Source: Deltaproteobacteria bacterium YD0425bin51 (GTDB taxonomy: Bacteria; Desulfobacterota; Desulfobacteria; Desulfobacterales; YD0425bin51). Taken from it: a stretch of 64,000 nucleotides of DNA. Position numbers and translations under genes: made by a program. This document shows, piece by piece, positions 36,875 through 46,415 of the stretch; the first letter of the stretch is position 1, and each line of letters begins with the position of its first letter. The stretch lies in assembly GCA_002753225.1 (NCBI GenBank), contig PDZS01000005.1:62001-126000 (forward strand). Direction: 5' to 3'. The notes under the pieces were generated by a model. That model did not search any database. It was given only the letters and a program-made list of their open reading frames with translations, and was not told the DNA's origin.

Positions 36875-37759
36875 ATGAATAAAAAAAAATTGTTTTGTAT
36901 TGTTTTATTTACAGTAATTTTTATAAATAACATCTATGCTGAACAGAACAAGCCTATTATTACAACAGGTAAATTTGTAATGGGGGATAAGGATTCGAAA
37001 TCTGATGCTAAGGCTTTGGCTATTTTGGATGCAAAACGAATGGCATTAGAACAGGCAGGTACATATTTGACAAGTATGTCTGAAACAAAAAATTTTGAGC
37101 TGACAAAAGATGAAGTACAGTCTTTAGCATCAGGTATTATGTCTATTAAAGTCATTGATGAAAAGTGGACGATGGAAGGTGAATCCCCAGTTGTTAAAGT
37201 AAAGATACAAGCTATTGTAGATACAAAAGATTTGGATGATAAAATTAAAGCGTTAAAACAAAATAAAGGTTCAGTAGATGAACATAAAAATATCCAAACT
37301 GAAATAGCAACATTAAGACAGGAGTTAGATTCATTAAAAAAAGAAGACCAAAGTATAAGTAAACCAGACGAAAAAAAGAAGTATGAAATCTATAAAAAAA
37401 GGAAAAAGGCTATAGATAGAATTCTTAACGTTGAAGATATTGAAAAAGCAAGATTGAAAGAGCATATGATTCAAAGCAGTATTAAACCTAATATACAGGC
37501 AAATGAAACCAAGGTACCATTATCAACAAATGCTGTGAACGATATAAATCGTTTAAATCATTACATTAGAGTAATAAGGGCTAACCCCAATTGTGCAGAG
37601 TGCTATGTGGGCAGGGCACGTGCTTTTTTAAAACTTAGAGTTCATAGGAAAGCCTACAATGATTTTAAGAAAGCCTGTGAGTTAGGGAATTCCTTGGCTT
37701 GTAAGGAAGCAGAACATTTAGGACAAAATCGTCTTTTCATGCATAAGAATGACCGTTAG
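36875..37759 (+). CDS. Secreted LPP20/FlgT-like and TPR-type protein, unknown function
   Basis: The 294-residue protein has a Sec signal peptide (MNKKKLFCIVLFTVIFINN, cleavage near IYA-EQ). Residues 30-125 have the pattern of LPP20/FlgT-N-like envelope domains: DAKALAILDAKRMALEQAG followed by VKVKIQAIVD. A Lys/Glu-rich coiled coil follows (about 120-190). The C-terminus (about 225-285) looks like a TPR or Sel1 repeat ending in ACELGNSLACKEAEHL. AAGGTG precedes the ATG. It probably sits in the periplasm and binds partners. No operon partner; a palindromic repeat ends the gene. Confidence 0.7.
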   Translation: MNKKKLFCIVLFTVIFINNIYAEQNKPIITTGKFVMGDKDSKSDAKALAILDAKRMALEQAGTYLTSMSETKNFELTKDEVQSLASGIMSIKVIDEKWTMEGESPVVKVKIQAIVDTKDLDDKIKALKQNKGSVDEHKNIQTEIATLRQELDSLKKEDQSISKPDEKKKYEIYKKRKKAIDRILNVEDIEKARLKEHMIQSSIKPNIQANETKVPLSTNAVNDINRLNHYIRVIRANPNCAECYVGRARAFLKLRVHRKAYNDFKKACELGNSLACKEAEHLGQNRLFMHKNDR

Positions 37760-37761
37760 TT

Positions 37762-37789
37762 GTAGAGACGCACATATGTGCGTCTCTAT
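37762..37789. repeat. Palindromic repeat, copy 2
   Basis: TAGAGACGCACAT followed by its reverse complement (37763-37788 perfect; the outer pair is G/T). The arms match copy 1 at 9878-9905 in TAGAGACGCAC but the centre differs (CATATG here, CGGCCG-like there). This shows compensated change that keeps the palindrome. Again it lies between two convergent genes. Confidence 0.85.
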
Positions 37790-37797
37790 GCATATTA

Positions 37798-38904
37798 TTA
37801 TATTTTTATAAGTTCATAGCTTCTACTACCAATGCCTAAACTTTCAGCGTACTCAAGCTGAATTTTCCAATCTACATTGGGATATACTCCCCTAAATTTA
37901 TCTTCCCCTGCGCCTATGCTGGTTTTAAGGCATGAACCTGGAAGAGCTGTTTCATTATTTACAAGATCAACAGATGCCTGGTCTATTGCAATAGGGTCAG
38001 CTGATGCTACAATTCCAATATCTCTTACAATTGGAGCATCATTATAACCGTAGCAGTCACATGCTGGTGATATATTTGTAATAAAATTTATAAAAAATGC
38101 TTTATTTTTTTTACTGGATAAAACTCCCATAGTATATTCAACCATCATTTCTAAAAAAATAGGTACAGACTGGTTCCATTCGATTTGTATTGAGTTGTTT
38201 TGGCAAATAAGAATACACTCACCACATCCAATACATTTTTTTACATCAATGCCTGCTTTTCCATCTAACAATGAAATGGCTTCCTGAGAACAATGCGATA
38301 TACAGTCTCCGCATCCAATACATTTCTTTTTAACAACCTTTGGAGATACATTTGAATGTTGAGCGAATTTACCTCTTCTTGACGCACAGCCCATTCCAAT
38401 ATTTTTAATTGCTCCTCCAAACCCTGAAAGTTCATGTCCTTTAAAGTGAGCAATAGATATCAAGGCATCTGCTTCAACTATTTCAGAGCCTATATATACT
38501 TCTTTAAACCGTTTTTGATTTATGATTATTGGGGTTTCAGATCTTCCTCTTAGTCCATCTGCTATAACAATTGGCGCATCTACAACTGAATAATCAAATC
38601 CATTGCAGATAGCTGTAGTCAGATGACTTGGCGCATCACTTCTAGTACCGGCATAAACAGTATTTGCATCTGTTAAAAAAGGGCTTGCGTTTTTCTCTTT
38701 GATCATTTGAACTATTTTACGGATGAATACAGGTCGGATAAAAGCAGTATTCCCTAATTCTCCAAAATGAAGTTTTAGGGCAACCAAATCTTTTTTTTGG
38801 ATAAACTTTGAAATACCTGCTGTTTCACATAGTCTTCCTAATTTTTGCAACAAATTTTCTTTAGGTGATGCTGTTAAATCCATAAAGTAAACTGAACTTT
38901 TCAT
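37798..38904 (-). CDS. DUF362 / 4Fe-4S ferredoxin-domain protein
   Basis: The 368-residue protein starts at ATG 38904, with AAGGAG 7 bases upstream (a GTG two codons earlier is less likely). It has the DUF362 fold (FGELGNTAFIRPVFIRKI; SIAHFKGHELSGFGGAIKNIGMGC) with two inserted ferredoxin motifs, CIGCGDCISHC and CIGCGECILIC, at about residues 190-235. Proteins of this type are widespread in anaerobes; the reaction is not established. No signal peptide or membrane segment. Divergent from hrpA, with a palindrome between them. Confidence 0.88.
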   Translation of the reverse strand: MKSSVYFMDLTASPKENLLQKLGRLCETAGISKFIQKKDLVALKLHFGELGNTAFIRPVFIRKIVQMIKEKNASPFLTDANTVYAGTRSDAPSHLTTAICNGFDYSVVDAPIVIADGLRGRSETPIIINQKRFKEVYIGSEIVEADALISIAHFKGHELSGFGGAIKNIGMGCASRRGKFAQHSNVSPKVVKKKCIGCGDCISHCSQEAISLLDGKAGIDVKKCIGCGECILICQNNSIQIEWNQSVPIFLEMMVEYTMGVLSSKKNKAFFINFITNISPACDCYGYNDAPIVRDIGIVASADPIAIDQASVDLVNNETALPGSCLKTSIGAGEDKFRGVYPNVDWKIQLEYAESLGIGSRSYELIKI

Positions 38905-38972
38905 AAACACTCCTTTCTTGTAATAACTATTATTTTATAAAATGCAGTAGCATATTATAAAATTTATTATCT

Positions 38973-38993
38973 TGTCAAATTGTCAATTTGACA
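38973..38993. promoter_or_regulatory. Operator-like palindrome between DUF362 gene and hrpA
   Basis: TGTCAAATTG (38973-38982) and CAATTTGACA (38984-38993) are perfect reverse complements around a single T. TTGACA/TGTCAA hexamers inside it could serve as -35 boxes in both directions. It lies 22 bases before hrpA and 69 before the DUF362 gene. Confidence 0.5.
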
Positions 38994-39014
38994 TCGATGT
39001 GATAAAATCAATTT

Positions 39015-42000
39015 ATGTTACATCAGATTAAACATATACCAAATATTACATTCCCTGAAAACCTTCCAATAATCTCCAAAAAAGATGAAATTATTAGAAG
39101 CATCCAAAAACATCAAGTTCTAATAATTTCAGGGGAAACTGGCTCTGGAAAAAGTACTCAAATACCAAAGCTATGCCTTTGCGCTGGAAGAGGGATACAT
39201 GGAAAAATTGGATGCACACAGCCCAGAAGAATTGCAGCTATAACCATTGCAAACAGGATAGCAGAAGAGCTTCAAGAAGAAATAGGACAATCTGTAGGGT
39301 ATAAAATACGATTTAGCGATAAAACCCATAGAGATAGTTTTATCAAGGTAATGACAGATGGAATACTTCTTTCTGAAGCTCAAAATAACCCTTATTTAAA
39401 TGAGTATGATACCATAATTGTTGATGAAGCTCATGAAAGAAGCTTAAATATTGATTTTATCTTGGGAATATTAAAGAATCTTATCAAGAAAAGAAAAAAC
39501 CTCAAACTTATTATTACATCTGCAACAATTGATACTGAAAAATTTTCAAATGCTTTTGATGGAGCTCCTATCATAAAAGTATCAGGCCGTATGTTCCCAG
39601 TTGAAGTAAAATATTATAAAGAAAAATTCGAGAAATCTGAAGAGGAAGATTTAGATGAAACAACATACATTGAAAGCGCTGTTTCTGAGTTAGATGACTT
39701 AATATTAGAAAGTCCTTATGGAGGAGACATCTTAATCTTCATGCCTACTGAAAAAGATATTCATGATATATGTGAAATCATTGAAGGAAGAGGCTATCAT
39801 AACACCTTAATTCTGCCTCTATACGCAAAACTTAGCGGTGAAGAACAAAAACGTGTTTTTATAAGCCAGCCAAAACGCAAAATTATTGTTGCTACGAATG
39901 TCGCAGAAACTTCTATTACAATACCAGGTATTAAATACGTAATTGATACAGGGCTTGCCCGAATATCTCAATATGTTCCCAAATTAAGAGTTACTTCTCT
40001 TCCTGTTACTTCTATTTCTAAAAGCAGTGCTGATCAAAGAATGGGCAGGTGTGGAAGAGTTGAAAACGGAGTCTGTATTCGATTATTTAGTGAAGAAGAT
40101 TATAATAATCGTCCTTTTTTTACAGCTCCTGAGATACTTAGAGCTAATTTGGCTGAAGTAATTCTAAGGATGATTGCTTTAAAATTAGGGGATATTTCTG
40201 ATTTCCCATTTATTGATAAACCTAATCCTAAAAATATCAAAGATGGTTTTGATCTACTTTTTGAAATAGGAGCAATAAAATTTGTAGAAGATAAAAATAG
40301 ATATATTCTTACGGATAAAGGAGTAATAATGGCTAAAATGCCATTAGATCCAAGATTATCAAGAATACTTATACAAGCGAATGATGAAAATTGTATTAAT
40401 GAAGCTTCAATAATTGTTTCTGCTTTAAGCATACAAGACGTTAGAAATAGGCCAGACGAAAAATCTAAGGAAGCAGATGAGATGCATGCTAAATTCAAAG
40501 TTGCATCCTCAGATTTTTTAACATTATTAAATATTTGGGTTAAATATCATGAAGTATGGCAAAGAGAAAAAACTACAAATAGCTTGAAGAGGTTCTGCAA
40601 AAAACATTTTTTATCTTTTAAGCGAATGAAGGAATGGATAGATGTTCATGACCAGATTATAGAAATTTTGCAGGACTGCGGCATGAAAATTGGAAATAGT
40701 ATTGAAATAATCTGCGACCTTGATAATAAACATCCCATGTATGCTTCTATTCATAAATCAATACTTTCAGGTTTCCTTTCCAATATTTCTGTAAAAAAAG
40801 AGAAAAATACTTTTTTAGCTGCAAAAGGAAAAGAAGTAATGATTTTTCCAGGCTCATATTTGTTTAATAAAGCAGGGGATTGGATTGTAGCTGCCGAAAT
40901 AGTCGAGACGTCCAAAATATTTGCTAGAACTGTAGCAAATATAGATAACAGATGGATAGAAAGTTTAGCTAAAGATGAGTGTAAATATAGCTACATAGAG
41001 CCTCATTGGGACAAGGATAGAGGAGAAGTAGTTGCATTTGAACGGGTTGTCTTGTACGGGCTTATAATAGTTTCAAAAAGAATAGTTTCTTACTCAAGAA
41101 TTGATGCGGAAGAGGCATGTGAAATTTTTATAAGAGAAGCATTGATTGAAGAAGATATGAATGAAATATTGCCATTCATGAGATATAATATGATGCAGAT
41201 TGATGCAATCCGCGATATGGAAAATAAAATAAGGAGAAGGGAGCTTTTAGTATCTAAAGAAAACCTTTTTGCCTTTTACTTGGAAAGGTTAAAAGGGATA
41301 TATGATATAAGAACTTTGAAAAAAAGAATAAAGGAAAATGGAGGAGATGAATTTTTAAGAATAACAAAAGAAGAGCTTTTACTTAAAAATCCTGACCATG
41401 ATGAACTATCCCTTTATCCTGATAAAATAAAATTAGGGGGGGAAAAGTTTTCTTGTAAATATCATTTTAACCCTGGTGATAAGATTGACGGTGTTACAGT
41501 TAATATCCCAGTAGAGCTTAAGAGCACAGTGTTTTGTGAAGAAATAGATTGGTTAATACCAGGTCTTTTAAAAGATAAAATTGCATTTTTAGTTAAAGGG
41601 CTACCTAAAGAGTATAGAAAAAAACTTTTACCTCTTGCAAAAACAATTGATTTTATTGCTTTAAATATCCCTTGTAAAAGGGATTCATCTTTAATCAATA
41701 CTCTTTCTTTATTTATTTACAAAGAATTTGGAGTAGATATCCCAGCTCAAGTATGGCAGATTGATAACCTGCCGGATTATCTCAAAATGCGAATAGCAAT
41801 TACTGATTCAAAAGGTATGGAACTTTACGCTGCTAGAGATAAAGATGTTTTAAAAAATAATATGACAAACGAATTAGATGGGAATGAATTTGAAGAATTA
41901 AAAAAGAAATGGGAGCGGACTGGAATTACTTCTTGGGATTTTGAAAATATTCCAGAAAGCTTACAATTTAAGAAAGGGATATTTATTGTATATCCTTTTA

Positions 42001-42791
42001 TAGAAAAAGATAAAGATTGTGTGAATCTGCGTTTATTAAAAAATAAAGACAAAGCTATATCTTTACACAAAGAAGGTTTAGCAGCCCTTTTTTCTCTTCA
42101 TTTTTCAAAGGATTTGAAATTTTTAAAAAAAAGTTTGGTGTTATCTTTTGAATTAAAAGATAAGGCTAAATATTTTGGGGGTTCAAAAGCAGTTGAAAAA
42201 GAGTTATATGATAGCATAATCTCTGAACTGTTCTGCAAAAATATTAGAAATAGAGAAGAGTTTGAGAGAGAGGCACATGCTATACTCCCAATAATTTTTG
42301 ATAAAGCTAAAGAAAAACTAGAAGAAATAATAAAAGTAATAGATTCTTATTATGAGGTAAAAGTTACAATAAGCAGCCTGAGTATTTCAAACAAAAACAA
42401 TAAGCTGATCTTGCAATTTTTAGAAGAAATAAGCTTTGAGTTAGAAAAAATAGTTCCACAAAACTTTATAACACTTTATGATAAAAGCAGGCTAATACAT
42501 TTAGTTCGATATATAAAAGCCCTTGAAATAAGATCAAAACGCGCTCTTTATAATTTTGAAAAAGATCAGGAAAAAGCAAATGAACTAAAGATATATACAA
42601 AAAAATTAAATGAATTTGTAAAAGATATTTCAAGTTCAACATCAGATGAAAAGAAAAAGGCTTTAGAAGAATATTTCTGGTTAATTGAGGAATATAAAGT
42701 TTCAGTCTTTGCCCAAGAACTAAAAACACCATTTCCCATATCAAAAAAACGTTTAGATCAAAAATTAAATGAATTGGATAGATTAGTATAA
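39015..42791 (+). CDS. hrpA: ATP-dependent RNA helicase HrpA
   Basis: DEAH-box helicase of 1258 residues, near the E. coli length of about 1300. Walker A ISGETGSGKSTQIPKL (about residue 35), TQPRRIAA, the DEAH box in IIVDEAHERSL, SATID and QRMGRCGR are intact. The winged-helix and HA2/OB regions and the long HrpA-specific C-terminal domain (about 650-1258) follow. In E. coli HrpA rescues stalled or collided ribosomes. No good ribosome binding site precedes the ATG. It is monocistronic by position. Confidence 0.95.
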   Translation: MLHQIKHIPNITFPENLPIISKKDEIIRSIQKHQVLIISGETGSGKSTQIPKLCLCAGRGIHGKIGCTQPRRIAAITIANRIAEELQEEIGQSVGYKIRFSDKTHRDSFIKVMTDGILLSEAQNNPYLNEYDTIIVDEAHERSLNIDFILGILKNLIKKRKNLKLIITSATIDTEKFSNAFDGAPIIKVSGRMFPVEVKYYKEKFEKSEEEDLDETTYIESAVSELDDLILESPYGGDILIFMPTEKDIHDICEIIEGRGYHNTLILPLYAKLSGEEQKRVFISQPKRKIIVATNVAETSITIPGIKYVIDTGLARISQYVPKLRVTSLPVTSISKSSADQRMGRCGRVENGVCIRLFSEEDYNNRPFFTAPEILRANLAEVILRMIALKLGDISDFPFIDKPNPKNIKDGFDLLFEIGAIKFVEDKNRYILTDKGVIMAKMPLDPRLSRILIQANDENCINEASIIVSALSIQDVRNRPDEKSKEADEMHAKFKVASSDFLTLLNIWVKYHEVWQREKTTNSLKRFCKKHFLSFKRMKEWIDVHDQIIEILQDCGMKIGNSIEIICDLDNKHPMYASIHKSILSGFLSNISVKKEKNTFLAAKGKEVMIFPGSYLFNKAGDWIVAAEIVETSKIFARTVANIDNRWIESLAKDECKYSYIEPHWDKDRGEVVAFERVVLYGLIIVSKRIVSYSRIDAEEACEIFIREALIEEDMNEILPFMRYNMMQIDAIRDMENKIRRRELLVSKENLFAFYLERLKGIYDIRTLKKRIKENGGDEFLRITKEELLLKNPDHDELSLYPDKIKLGGEKFSCKYHFNPGDKIDGVTVNIPVELKSTVFCEEIDWLIPGLLKDKIAFLVKGLPKEYRKKLLPLAKTIDFIALNIPCKRDSSLINTLSLFIYKEFGVDIPAQVWQIDNLPDYLKMRIAITDSKGMELYAARDKDVLKNNMTNELDGNEFEELKKKWERTGITSWDFENIPESLQFKKGIFIVYPFIEKDKDCVNLRLLKNKDKAISLHKEGLAALFSLHFSKDLKFLKKSLVLSFELKDKAKYFGGSKAVEKELYDSIISELFCKNIRNREEFEREAHAILPIIFDKAKEKLEEIIKVIDSYYEVKVTISSLSISNKNNKLILQFLEEISFELEKIVPQNFITLYDKSRLIHLVRYIKALEIRSKRALYNFEKDQEKANELKIYTKKLNEFVKDISSSTSDEKKKALEEYFWLIEEYKVSVFAQELKTPFPISKKRLDQKLNELDRLV

Positions 42792-43019
42792 ATTTAATAG
42801 TGAAATAGTACTTTGCTATTTATGAAACAAAAATTAAATATTAATTGAATCCTTTGCCAAAGTAACAGCTAAAAAGCATTAGAGAATAATCAAATAGTAA
42901 ACTTATTACATTGAATTATGAAAAAAAAGTGATACCAAAAACCAGTAACACTAAGCTGTTAAAGGCTGGTTAAATTTCTACACCCTAATCCTCTCTATTC
43001 TAAAGTAATCCTAATCTTA

Positions 43020-44465
43020 TTATAAATATGGAGAAAATAGTTTTACAAAACCATCGCGAACACGTAAAAAAAGACTGCGGTTCTGAATTTTTTCTAAAAT
43101 TATTTCTTCTCCTAAAGAAGCTGTATGATCAATATAATCAGCAAGTTCTGAAGATATTTTCTGATCATATATTTCTACATTAAATTCAAAATTGAGACGC
43201 AAACTGCGTGGATCTATATTGCCTGAGCCTATAAGACTCCACATTTCATCGATCACAAAAAGTTTGTTATGGTGAAAAGGGGGTTCATGACGCCATATCC
43301 TGACCTTGTATTCAAGGAATTCCCATAAATATGAATTTGCAGCCCATTGTATAAATACAATATCTCCACAACGGGGGAGGACAATTTTAACATCAACACC
43401 GCGCATCGAAGCGCAATTGATTGCCGAAATTATGGACTGGTCAGGAATAAAATAAGGAGTCATAATACGGATTGATTTTCTAGCGGTTTGACAAGCGCCA
43501 ACAATTGTCCAGAATAGATTATTCAAATTCTCATCAGGTCCGCTGGTAATACCTCTTGCTAAAGAATTACCGTAGTTGTTGATTTCTGGAAAATAGATTT
43601 TACCTTCGATCACTTCTTTAGTTGCAAAAAACCAATCTTCAGCAAAAACTCTTTGCAATTGACTAACAATTGGACCTTGCATTCGAAAATGAATATCCGC
43701 AACTGGTTTTCTGTTTTCAGGATCTTCTGCCATATGGTGAGCACTGATATTCATACCGCCAGAAAAACCTATTTCTCCATCAATTACAAGTATTTTTCTA
43801 TGATTACGCAGATTAAAATGGGCAAGTCTTGATGGAAGAAGTCCTAAAGGAGCAAAACTTGCTGGATAGACACCACATTTTCTAAGCCTGCGATAAACTT
43901 TTGAAAAATACCAATATCCTCCTATTCCATCAATTAACAGATGAACTTTAACTCCTCTTTTTATAGCATTTGAAAAAGCTTCTATAAATTGACTACCGAT
44001 TTTGTCATAATCAAAGATATAACTGCAGCAAGTTATTGAATACTTAGCTTTAGAAATTGCATTGAGCATTGCAGGAAATGCTTGTTCCCCATTGTAAAGT
44101 GGTTCGATCAGATTTCCGCAGGTTAGGCTGTAATAAGAAATATGGTCTGTTAATCTCATAAGCGGCTCAAGTTGACCGAACTGCAAAGAAAAATTCGGAT
44201 AACTTTCTGATCTAATTTCTTTGCATAATAAGTCCAAGTTAAAAGAATTAGCACTTCTTTTTGACATAATCCTATGAGCCCTGCGCTGTGTCCTATTAAA
44301 ACCAAGGATAAAGTATAACAGAGGGCCTATAAATGGCAGCGCAAAACTTACAACAACCCAGAGCACTCCTGATCTGGGGTTACGCTTATTCAGAATAACA
44401 TGCACCGCTGTTATTGAAGCAACTACAATTTCAAGAATGAAAAGGAATAAATAATATTTTGACAT
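43020..44465 (-). CDS. cls: Cardiolipin synthase (phospholipase D type)
   Basis: Membrane enzyme of 481 residues that joins phosphatidylglycerols into cardiolipin. It has two N-terminal transmembrane helices (about 5-60, with GVLWVVVSFALPFIGPLLYF). Two HKD motifs follow: HFNLRNHRKILVIDGEIGFSGG-type near residue 220, and HHNKLFVIDE with GSGNIDPRSL near residue 400. The ATG is weakly served by GAGGAG about 15 bases upstream. It is the last gene on the strand after the sulfur-related genes; co-transcription is possible. Confidence 0.93.
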   Translation of the reverse strand: MSKYYLFLFILEIVVASITAVHVILNKRNPRSGVLWVVVSFALPFIGPLLYFILGFNRTQRRAHRIMSKRSANSFNLDLLCKEIRSESYPNFSLQFGQLEPLMRLTDHISYYSLTCGNLIEPLYNGEQAFPAMLNAISKAKYSITCCSYIFDYDKIGSQFIEAFSNAIKRGVKVHLLIDGIGGYWYFSKVYRRLRKCGVYPASFAPLGLLPSRLAHFNLRNHRKILVIDGEIGFSGGMNISAHHMAEDPENRKPVADIHFRMQGPIVSQLQRVFAEDWFFATKEVIEGKIYFPEINNYGNSLARGITSGPDENLNNLFWTIVGACQTARKSIRIMTPYFIPDQSIISAINCASMRGVDVKIVLPRCGDIVFIQWAANSYLWEFLEYKVRIWRHEPPFHHNKLFVIDEMWSLIGSGNIDPRSLRLNFEFNVEIYDQKISSELADYIDHTASLGEEIILEKIQNRSLFLRVRDGFVKLFSPYL

Positions 44466-44499
44466 ATCAATGAGTTTATGCTCCTCTTTCTATGGGAAG

Positions 44500-44589
44500 T
44501 TAAGGTCTTGCTGCCCATTCTGTCCATCCGGCATCATACCAATAAACATTGGTATAACCTAATATTGAATCTTTTGAAGGAATCAATGA
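44500..44589 (-). pseudogene. Rhodanese C-terminal remnant after an in-frame stop
   Basis: Directly after the TAG of the YeeE-rhodanese gene, the same frame continues for 29 codons. It encodes SLIPSKDSILGYTNVYWYD then AGWTEWAARP and a stop at 44500-44502. GYTNVYWYDAGWTEWAARP is the usual end of a rhodanese domain. The last codons before the TAG (LDTNWLALHLEKN) look like the beginning of one. A second rhodanese domain, lacking about 60 middle residues, appears to have decayed here. Confidence 0.65.
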
Positions 44590-45885
44590 CTAATTTTTTT
44601 CTAAATGCAATGCCAGCCAATTGGTATCCAAAAATCCTGGAAGCAAAGAAGAGATATCCGAAAAATTTCCATTTTCTTTTGTAAGGAGGCCTGTAGAGGC
44701 AGATTCAGGCTTATAAAAATAGTCACGCCACATATTAATCCGATGCGTCATTGCTTGCGGCAATGGTTCTTTACGGAGTGAAACAGGTTTTAGGCACCGT
44801 TCAATAAATCCATTCAATCCGTCTGTTAAGAGATATACATTCTTAAATCCAATGCGTGCCAGAGAATCTCGTGCTTGAGCAGGATGTGTCATGCCGTTAG
44901 AATATAGCACGATCATTCTTTTATCCTTATGCTTTTTTACAAACTGAATCAAATCTGGAAGTTCTACATTAAAAGCTCCCCGAATATGAAAAAAATTGAA
45001 TTCTTTTGCAGGACGCACATCTATAGCAATTACTTGGGGGTCTTTATTATAAAGCAAATCCGCAAGTTCTTCAGGCTCGACATGGTCGGCTGCTAAGGCA
45101 ACAGAACTTAGCAGAGCTTTTTCAGAATGATTTGAAATCATTTCCTGAGTTCCTGTTATTTGTTTTTTTGTGCTTTCAGTGTCTTGAAACAAAAATAAAG
45201 AACCCGCACTTATAATCAAAATGAGGCTGAAAGCACGTAGAAATGGAGTATTTAAATAGACACCATTTTGTTTCGCAGGTGATTTTATTTTTTCAATATA
45301 TTCTGCTCCCCAAAAACAGCTTACAGCTATCAGAGTGAATAAAAATGCAAAAACAGGTTTTGTCATACCTAAATTATTATAAACAAAAGCTAATCCTTCT
45401 TGGCCGAAATTCTGCTGTGAGCTTTGTCCCCATGTATATAAAGGTTTAATAATTGAAAATAGCTCATTAAAAAATATGCTGCCAATGATGGTACCAATAA
45501 GAAACACAACAGCATCTAATTTTCCTGAAGCCATACCAACAGCAGCAGTTCCAGGGCACCATCCGCTCATGACAAATCCTACTCCAAATATAAGACCTGC
45601 AACGATATAAGCTCCGTAGTAAGTTTTCATGAAGTAAATATCAGTAGATGGATCAATTAAACCAAGACCGATAAAAAACGATAGACCAATCATAGCAATT
45701 ATCAAAGCTGAAAACATCACTTTCAATACAGTCATATCTTTAAAATAAAATATTCCCGAAAGCCGTCTAGAACTTCCGAATCCAGCTCGTTCAAGGGTAA
45801 GTCCAAAGAAGAATCCAATAAAAAGTGAAATAAAAAACGCGCTTCCTGAATTTAACATATCTAAGCCATAAAAAGTTTTAATCAT
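44590..45885 (-). CDS. YeeE/YedE half-transporter fused to a rhodanese-like domain
   Basis: The 431-residue protein has about six membrane helices (1-235) of the YeeE/YedE (DUF395) family: GLTLERAGFGSSRRLSG, and the conserved Cys in MSGWCPGTAAVGMASGKLD. In TsuA-type proteins these Cys residues pass thiosulfate through the membrane. A rhodanese-like domain follows (about 275-365, VIAIDVRPAKEF), but its active loop reads LYSNGMTH with Ser where Cys is expected. The C-terminal 20 residues are the start of a decayed second rhodanese domain. It overlaps the partner YeeE gene by eight bases. Confidence 0.85.
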   Translation of the reverse strand: MIKTFYGLDMLNSGSAFFISLFIGFFFGLTLERAGFGSSRRLSGIFYFKDMTVLKVMFSALIIAMIGLSFFIGLGLIDPSTDIYFMKTYYGAYIVAGLIFGVGFVMSGWCPGTAAVGMASGKLDAVVFLIGTIIGSIFFNELFSIIKPLYTWGQSSQQNFGQEGLAFVYNNLGMTKPVFAFLFTLIAVSCFWGAEYIEKIKSPAKQNGVYLNTPFLRAFSLILIISAGSLFLFQDTESTKKQITGTQEMISNHSEKALLSSVALAADHVEPEELADLLYNKDPQVIAIDVRPAKEFNFFHIRGAFNVELPDLIQFVKKHKDKRMIVLYSNGMTHPAQARDSLARIGFKNVYLLTDGLNGFIERCLKPVSLRKEPLPQAMTHRINMWRDYFYKPESASTGLLTKENGNFSDISSLLPGFLDTNWLALHLEKN

Positions 45886-46396
45886 CCCATTGCCTCCTTA
45901 CAAAATAAGCTGCAGCATATCCTCCTGCAAAAACGCAGATAAGAAATATCAAACTACCGCTTAATAATAATGCGCCTCCAGTCAATGCCTGACCTGATGT
46001 GCATCCACCGGCAAGACGACTAGCAAATCCGACTAATAATCCGCCGATGAGAGTAAAAATCAGCCTAGTTTTTGAAGAAACTGCATTCCCTTTTTCAATA
46101 ACTAGTTTTTTCAGACGCTGGGCAATAACAGCAGAAGATAGTCCACCTAAAAATACACCAATCAGCATATAAACTAGATAATAGCGAAGAGGTTGATCTC
46201 CCCATGCTCCAAAGTATTCGCTGGAAATTGTGTGGTTAGGTGCAATAAATCCTGATATAAATGCACCAATGCGTGCAATTCCAGATGAAGCGCCGAGTCC
46301 GGCGCCAAGGAATAAAAATGACGCTAGTAAAACTATCCCAAGCATTGCTCCTGCAAGATAAGGATTGCTGTATGGTTTTTGATTTTCAGATTTCAA
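45878..46396 (-). CDS. YeeE/YedE half-transporter (DUF395)
   Basis: The 172-residue membrane protein starts at TTG 46396, with AAGGAG 7 bases upstream; a GTG at 46429 lacks such a site and would overlap the upstream gene. About four helices are seen, with the conserved Cys motif FASRLAGGCTSGQALTGGAL. Together with the next gene it makes up the two halves of a YeeE/TsuA-like channel. That channel would take up thiosulfate or another sulfane-sulfur compound. The eight-base overlap suggests equal synthesis. Confidence 0.87.
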   Translation of the reverse strand: MKSENQKPYSNPYLAGAMLGIVLLASFLFLGAGLGASSGIARIGAFISGFIAPNHTISSEYFGAWGDQPLRYYLVYMLIGVFLGGLSSAVIAQRLKKLVIEKGNAVSSKTRLIFTLIGGLLVGFASRLAGGCTSGQALTGGALLLSGSLIFLICVFAGGYAAAYFVRRQWDD

Positions 46397-46415
46397 TGAT
46401 TTTCTCCTTTCGTAA

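Noticed and set aside
42940..42971. Hairpin AACCAGTAACA...TGTTA...CTGGTT after hrpA
   Set aside because: The arms pair with a bulge and there is no T-run, so it was not called as a terminator.
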